Positions 59,256 through 64,000 of a stretch of DNA of 64,000 nucleotides are shown one piece after another. The position numbers were made by a program, and so were the translations under genes. Below the pieces are notes generated by a model that saw only the letters and a list, made by a program, of their open reading frames with translations, had not been told where the DNA came from and ran no database searches. The stretch is from Gammaproteobacteria bacterium (GTDB lineage: Bacteria; Pseudomonadota; Gammaproteobacteria; Competibacterales; Competibacteraceae): positions 2,608,501 to 2,672,500 of the forward strand of contig JACKNC010000001.1 of assembly GCA_024235095.1 (NCBI GenBank), read 5' to 3'. Every line of letters starts with the position of its first letter. Positions within the stretch are counted from its first letter, which is position 1.

Positions 59256-59683
59256 ATGAAAGAGTATACCAATGAGCGCGTCATTAAGGTTGTCGGCATT
59301 GATCTGGCCAAGCGGAGTTTTCACGTTTACGGCGTGGACGAGAACGGTCAACGGGTGATCCGCAGGACCTTCAACCGGGTACGTCTGAGTGAATTCATGG
59401 CGAATCTGCCCGCCTGTACGGTGGCCATGGAAGCCTGTGGCAGTGCGCACTATTGGGCGCGGCAGTTCCGGGAGGACGGCCATGAGGTACGGTTGATCGC
59501 GCCCCAGTTCGTGAAGCCCTTTGTGAAATCCAATAAAAACGACGCCGTCGATGCCGAGGCGATTTGCGAAGCGGCCCAGCGGCCCAGGATGCGGTTGGTG
59601 GCGATCAAGAGCGTGGAACAGCAAGATATCCAGGCGATTCACCGGATGCGCAGTTTGGGGGTGGAACGCCGCACCGCCCAGGT
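59256..59683 (+). pseudogene. IS110 transposase copy 2, 5' part
   Basis: Codons 1-142 identical to copy 1 (MKEYTNERVIKVVGIDLAKR to RRTAQV). IS21-2 is inserted after CCCAGGT (59677-59683). Confidence 0.92.
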
Positions 59684-59797
59684 TGCGTATTTCACTGATG
59701 CCGGCCATCCATTTCACGGGATGACGGCCGGCGAGTTCAGTCGAAGGCGGCAGCGTATTTCACTCGGTCGGAGCGCAGCGACGCAGTGGATGAGTGT

Positions 59798-60553
59798 TTA
59801 CTGTTCCGTGATGGAGTTCGTCAAGGGGGTTTTACGTTTTCGTAAGGATTCTCCGGTCAGGTTGAGGGTGTAGGCGTTATGGACGAGCCGATCGAGGAGG
59901 GCATCAGCCAGAGTGGGTTCGTCCAGATAGGCGTGCCAGCTTGCCACGGGCAACTGGCTGGTCACGAGGGTGGATTGACGGTGATGCCGGTCATCGAGGA
60001 TTTCCAGAAGATCACGGCGGCCCTCGCTGGTGAGCGGTGTTAAGCCCCAGTCATCGATGACCAACACGTGTGCTTTAGCGTACTCGCGTAGCAGCTTGGG
60101 ATAGCGGCCATCGGCGCGGGCCAACGCCAGTTCAGGGAGCAAGCGGGGCAAACGGACATAGCGCGCGGTATAGCCCAGACGACACGCATGCTGAGCCAAG
60201 GCACAAGCAATCCATGTTTTCCCCACGCCGGTGGGGCCGGTAATCAGGCAGTTGAGATGCTCCACAAGCCAGCGTTCACCGAGCAGATGCTGGATGAGGG
60301 TTTTATCCAGGCCCCGGGGATGTTGGTAATCCAGGTCTTCCCGGCAGGCTTGCTGGGGCAAACGGGCTTGCTGTAAGCGGTACTGGAGGCGACGATTCGC
60401 GCGTTCGGTCAGTTCGCGATCAACCAGGAGACTCAAGCGATCCGTAAAGCTGAGCTGATCGCTATCGGGCATCTGGAGTTGCTCGTGCAAGGCCTGACGC
60501 ATGCCGCTGAGTTTCAAGGTGTGCAGTTGATCGAGAAGGGGTTGTTTCAGCAT
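59798..60553 (-). CDS. istB: IS21 helper ATPase IstB (element 2)
   Basis: A 251-aa AAA+ protein: MLKQPLLDQLHTLKLSGMRQ, Walker A TGPTGVGKTWIACALAQ, Walker B HVLVIDDWGLTPL, TLVTSQLPVASWHAYLDEPT. The ATG at 60553 gives the family start; upstream codons are within istA. Clearly different from element 1 IstB. Confidence 0.93.
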   Translation of the reverse strand: MLKQPLLDQLHTLKLSGMRQALHEQLQMPDSDQLSFTDRLSLLVDRELTERANRRLQYRLQQARLPQQACREDLDYQHPRGLDKTLIQHLLGERWLVEHLNCLITGPTGVGKTWIACALAQHACRLGYTARYVRLPRLLPELALARADGRYPKLLREYAKAHVLVIDDWGLTPLTSEGRRDLLEILDDRHHRQSTLVTSQLPVASWHAYLDEPTLADALLDRLVHNAYTLNLTGESLRKRKTPLTNSITEQ

Positions 60554-60569
60554 GGCGGAGGCTCCTGGG

Positions 60570-60843
60570 TTATTGGTAATAGCGTGCGCCGCGCACGTTC
60601 GCGTGGGTCGCGGTCGAAGGGATGGGCGGTGGCGAAGTCCCCGCATCCGGGAGGCGTTGCTGGTCCAGGCCATGCTTGAGAATCGACTCGATGCTCTTGT
60701 AACTCAGTCCCCCAATGGCTAACGCGCGCTGACAGGCGGCCTCCAAGCGGTCGGCGCCATAGGCTTTGCCCAGACGCAAGATGCCCAAGCACGAGCGGTA
60801 GCCCTGCTGAGGATGGGGCCGCGTGGCCAGGATACGTTCCACT
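60570..60843 (-). pseudogene. IS21 IstA element 2, C-terminal part
   Basis: The distal 91 codons of istA (ERILATRPHPQQGYRSCLGI, ALAIGGLSYKSIESILKHGL), joined in frame to the upstream part at HTATL-VERIL once IS630-B is removed. Confidence 0.88.
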
Positions 60844-60844
60844 A

Positions 60845-62087
60845 GTGGGCTGACACAGAAGTTTTGACAGGTAGCGGTGGGTGCCCTATGGTTGAGATCA
60901 ACAGGAGGAATCACCATGGCCCACAAGTATCTGGTTGATCTAACTGAAGAGGAGCGGGAAGACCTGCTGAAGGTCATTCATAAAGGCAAGGCAGCGGCGC
61001 GCAAGGTTGCCCGTGCCCATGTGTTGCTGCAGGCTGCGGAAGGGGCGACGGATGAGGCCATTGCCCAAAGCCTTCACTTGGGGATTTCGACCGTTCATCG
61101 TACCCGTCAACGGTTTGTCGACGAAGGGTTGCTGGCGGCGTTAAGCGAGCGGCCACGAGTCGGTTTGCCCCCGGCCTTGACCGGCAAACAGGCCGCCTTT
61201 CTGGTCGCCTTGGCCTGTAGTACCCCGCCCGCTGGCCGTTGTCAGTGGACTCTCCAATTGTTAGCGGACCGCTTCATGGAACTCCGGCCCATCGAAGCCA
61301 TTTCCCGTGAGAGTGTGCGGCGCATCCTTAAAAAAACGACCTCAAACCCTGGCAACGTCAAGAATGGTGTATTCCCAGTGTCAGTCCCGATTATGTTTGG
61401 CATATGGAGGATGTGTTGGACCTGTACGCCGAACCCGATGATCCTCAATACCCCCAAGTGTGCTTCGATGAAAGTCCGGTGCAATTGACCAGCGAAACCC
61501 GCTGTCCTCAACCCGCCCGCCCGGGTCAACCGGCGCGCTATGACTGTGAATACAAACGCGAAGGCACCGCCAATTTATTTCTATTCGTACAACCCTTGCG
61601 CGGGTGGCGTCATGTTAATGTCACGAAACAGCGCACCAAACGCGATTTTGCCCAGCAAATGCAGCAACTCGTTGATGTGTACTTTCCGAAGGCGGAGCGA
61701 ATCCGGTTGGTCGTGGATAACCTCAATACCCACACTCCTGCGGCCTTGTATAGTGTCTTTTCTCCAGAGGAAGCCCGCCGGATCACCCGCAAGCTCGAAT
61801 TTCATTACACCCCCAAGCATGGCAGTTGGCTCAATATGGCGGAATGTGAGTTCGCTGTTCTCGCCGGCCAGTGTTTGAATCGCCGCATTGCGAACCTCGA
61901 AACTTTGCGGAAGGAAATCGCCGCTTGGCAAGGCCCACGCAACCTACGTCAGACCAAAATCCACTGGCAGTTCGGCACCGACTTGGCCCGGGTCAAACTC
62001 AAGCGCCTCTATCCTCCCTTGAAATCTTCTGAAACCCCGGTGGACCTAGAAACCTCTGAACCTGTCAAAACTTCTGTGTCAGCCCAC
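60845..62087 (+). mobile_element. IS630-family element B, intact
   Basis: Inverted repeats GTGGGCTGACACAGAAG, identical at both ends for about 27 bp, inserted at CTAG (TA target duplication), 1.24 kb. The innermost layer of the stack. Confidence 0.93.
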
Positions 62088-62090
62088 TAG
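60916..62090 (+). CDS. IS630 transposase in two frames joined by a likely -1 frameshift
   Basis: Frame 1 (60916-61488) starts MAHKYLVDLTEEEREDLLKV after AGGAGGAATCACC and carries the HTH (AIAQSLHLGISTVHRTRQRF). At the A7 run 61330-61336, slipping back one base leads to NDLKPWQRQEWCIPSVSPDY and MEDVLDLYAEPDDPQYPQVC, FDESPVQL (first Asp), VVDNLNTHTPAALYSVF (second Asp), TPKHGSWLNMAECEFAVLA (Glu). About 391 residues in total. No other damage is seen, so this is probably programmed. Confidence 0.9.
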
Positions 62091-63365
62091 AGTCGCCGTG
62101 TGGGGGCCGGTCTGGTGAGCCCAGCGCACTAACCGTTCGGGCGTCCATTCGGCGTACTCCCGATGGGCTTTGGGCATGTGGGCGGTTACGGTGGTATGGC
62201 GACCAGGCTGCGGATGGCGGCGATGACAAGCCACCCGCTGACGTTGATGGAAGACCTCGACCGTGGTGGCGGTCAGGCGCACCTCCACTTCCTGGCGCAC
62301 CAGGAGGTAGGGGACCGAATAGTAATGGCGCTCGATGTCAATGTGATAGTCAATGTTGACGCGCGCTTTTTTCCATTGCGCGAACACGTAGGGTTCGGCC
62401 GGTAAGGGACGCAACGCCGGTTGTTCCAGCGTTGCAAACCAATGCTGACGGGAACCGGGGAGTTTTTTGAAGGCGCGCTGATTGAGGGCGTCGCGCAGTT
62501 CGCGGATGACCGTGTTGAGTTCGTCGAGACTGAACAGAGTCCGATGGCGCAAGCGGGCCAGAATCCAGCGTTCCACCACGAGCACGCCACTTTCCGCTTT
62601 GGCTTTATCACGCGGTTTTCGGACACGCGCGGGGATCACCGCGACGCCATAATGGGCGGCTAACTCCAGATAACTGGGGTTGAGGTCGGGCTCATAGCGG
62701 TGCGGCGTCTGGACGCCGGTTTTCAAATTATCTGGAACCACAATTTCCGGGACACCGCCGAAAAATGCAAAGGCCCGGACATGCGCCATGAGCCAGTCAT
62801 CCAGTCCTTGGGTCCAGGTCGCCTCCACATAGGTGTAATTGCTGGCGCCCAGCACCGCAACAAACACTTGGGCCTGGCGGAGTTCACCCGTGATGCGGTC
62901 CACGATGGGCACGGTGGGACCGGCGTAGTCCACAAACACCTTCTCACCGGCCCGATGGGTCTGGCGCATCACCACATCGGTATGCGCCACCCAAGCCCGA
63001 TACTGCTGGCAGAACCAGGTGTATTGATAGCCCTGGGGATGCGTGGCTTTGTACTCTTCCCACAAGAGCCACAAGGTGACGCCGGGGCGGCGTAATTCCT
63101 GGTGGACGGTGGCCCAATCCGGTTTTCCGCGATCCGCAGACCCAGCGGCGGGGCGCGGCGGAAACAACCGTCGTTCCAATTCATCGGCCATCATGCCCTT
63201 GGGCAGGGGCCAACCCAGGCCCGCTCGTCGGGCGCGTTGCAGATACTCTCCGACCGTGCTACGGCCGATCCCGCAACTCCGGGCAATTTGTGGTTGGCTA
63301 TGGCCCGCCGCCTGCAAACGAAGCACTTCTTGAATCTTGCGCATGGATAACCTCTCAGTCGGCAT
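62090..63365 (-). pseudogene. istA: IS21 IstA element 2, N-terminal part
   Basis: The first 425 or so codons of istA: MRKIQEVLRLQAAGHSQPQI (HTH), KVFVDYAGPTVPIVDRITGE (first Asp), VPEIVVPDNLKTGVQ (second Asp), KPRDKAKAESGVLVVERWIL (Glu), then HYYSVPYLLVRQEVEVRLT. Reading ends inside IS630-B. ATG could be 63365 or 63344. Confidence 0.92.
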
Positions 63366-63472
63366 GAGTTCCTCCTCGGAAAAAAAGGAACCAGCCTACA
63401 AGTTGTTAACCTGCGTCGCTGCTCATTGGCGAAACAACCCGCCGCCTTCCGTGTAATGGCCTGCCGCCTTCC

Positions 63473-63576
63473 GTGAAACGACCTGCCGTCATCCCGTGAA
63501 ACGACCTGCCGTCATCCCGTGAAACGACCTGCCGTCATCCCGTGAAACGACCTGCCGTCATCCCGTGAAATACGCA
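63473..63576. repeat. Tandem 23-bp repeats at the IS21-2 end
   Basis: Four exact copies of a 23-bp unit beginning GTGAAACGACCTGCC at 63473, 63496, 63519 and 63542, then a partial GTGAAATACGCA; two diverged units precede them. Likely transposase-binding sites; more copies than usual for IS21. Confidence 0.9.
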
Positions 63577-63583
63577 CCCAGGT

Positions 63584-64000
63584 CAATCAGATTCGCGGTT
63601 TTTTTGAACGGGTTGCTCATTATGACGCCCAGATTGAGACCCTGGCGGAAAGCCATCCGCAGGCGCAAGCGTTGATGACGATCCCCGGTCTGGGCGCCAA
63701 GGGCGCGACCGCGTTGGTAGCGGCCGTCGGCGAGGATCCCCGACTCTTTAAGAACGGGCGGGGTTTGGCGGCTTGGCTGGGCCTGGTGCCGCGCCAGCAC
63801 TCCACCGGTGGACGGGACCGCTTACTGGGTATCAGTAAACGGGGGGATGTCTACCTGCGGCAGTTGCTGATTCATGGCGCCCGCGCCGTGTTGCGCTGGG
63901 TCGAGCGCAAGGACGATCCGACGAGCCGCTGGGCCCGGGGACTGAAAGGCCGTCGCCATGCCAACGTGGCGGCCGTCGCGTTGGCCAACAAGATCGCCCG
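63584..64000 (+). pseudogene. IS110 transposase copy 2, 3' part with in-frame deletion
   Basis: Resumes at NQIRGF and then joins directly to ERVAHYDAQIETLAESHPQ: 48 codons between LLEYGIEIPQ and RHLD of copy 1 are missing, with the frame kept. Continues through IPGLGAKGATALVAAVG to the window end, with the C-terminus outside. Confidence 0.9.

Larger units (their letters stand above)
59684..63576 (-). mobile_element. IS21-family element 2, interrupted by IS630-B
   Basis: Ends TGCGTATTTCAC at both sides, flanked by the 7-bp duplication CCCAGGT (59677-59683, 63577-63583). Its istA gene is cut by IS630-B. Tandem 23-bp repeats lie inside the right end and shorter ones at the left. Own length is about 2.65 kb. 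Confidence 0.93.
59152..64000 (+). mobile_element. IS110 element B, copy 2, interrupted and running off the window
   Basis: Shares 59152-59683 and 63577-64000 with copy 1 (49650-50872, inverted). Interrupted by IS21-2. In both copies the sequence just outside or at the edge is AGAGACTAATGG, suggesting a preferred target. Confidence 0.88.

Noticed and set aside
63448..63576. Possible CRISPR-like array of 23-bp repeats
   Set aside because: Units are directly tandem with no spacers and lie at an IS21 end, so they are transposase-binding repeats.

Overview
The window is a high-GC gammaproteobacterial chromosome segment. About 46 kb is core genome; from about 46.9 kb to the end it is a dense island of nested insertion sequences. 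Lineage evidence is gene content and order: mnmA-hflD, leuS-lptE-holA-(proA)-nadD-rsfS-rlmH, holB-pilZ-tatD, nadK-recN, rdgC, recC and sigma-32 are typical of Gammaproteobacteria. A phasin-family gene suggests polyhydroxyalkanoate storage. Genus cannot be read from the sequence; a Competibacter-like wastewater lineage would fit but is only a guess.

Layout. 1-1.8 kb: recN (cut by the window edge) and nadK. 2.1-3.7 kb: an Aer-like PAS chemoreceptor. 3.8-5.9 kb: hflD, mnmA, phasin. 6.1-10.1 kb: rdgC, an Ala-rich coiled-coil membrane protein, typA. 10.3-14.0 kb, minus strand: small envelope proteins, a Lon-N-domain protein, an alpha/beta hydrolase and a class III-like sirtuin. 14.1-15.6 kb: a PP2C-like protein directly followed by a solitary ureG. 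15.8-17.9 kb: rpoH and ftsY; rpoH has a near-perfect CIRCE operator lying on a sigma-70-type promoter. 18.2-19.5 kb: a LysM protein and a small exported protein. 19.7-23.3 kb: an arsenic operon (acr3, DUF2703, ArsP/YraQ-like permease, redox thioredoxin, arsC) without arsR. 23.7-25.7 kb: a second chemoreceptor. 25.7-30.9 kb: an AstE/AspA-family gene, a decayed second copy of it, and between them a secreted beta-helix/DUF4214 protein and an IS110 element. 31-46.8 kb: the DNA polymerase III, translation, NAD, proline and LPS genes, recC and a long DciA-like protein.

Short GC-rich palindromic repeats lie between genes. One is in frame inside leuS and a variant is in frame inside the dciA-like gene.

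The right third can be unpacked from target-site duplications and frame restoration. An intact IS3 element (46907-48159) is followed by an IS5-type transposase gene broken by a 125-bp MITE with a 9-bp duplication, an intact IS110 element, an internally deleted IS3 derivative and a bacteriohemerythrin gene. Then comes a nested stack: an IS3 copy contains an IS1-family element, which contains a large unclassified (MULE-like) transposon, which contains an IS21 and an IS4 element. The same IS3 copy is also hit by an IS630 element, which is hit by a second IS110 copy, which contains a second IS21, which contains a second IS630. No rRNA, tRNA or CRISPR was found.
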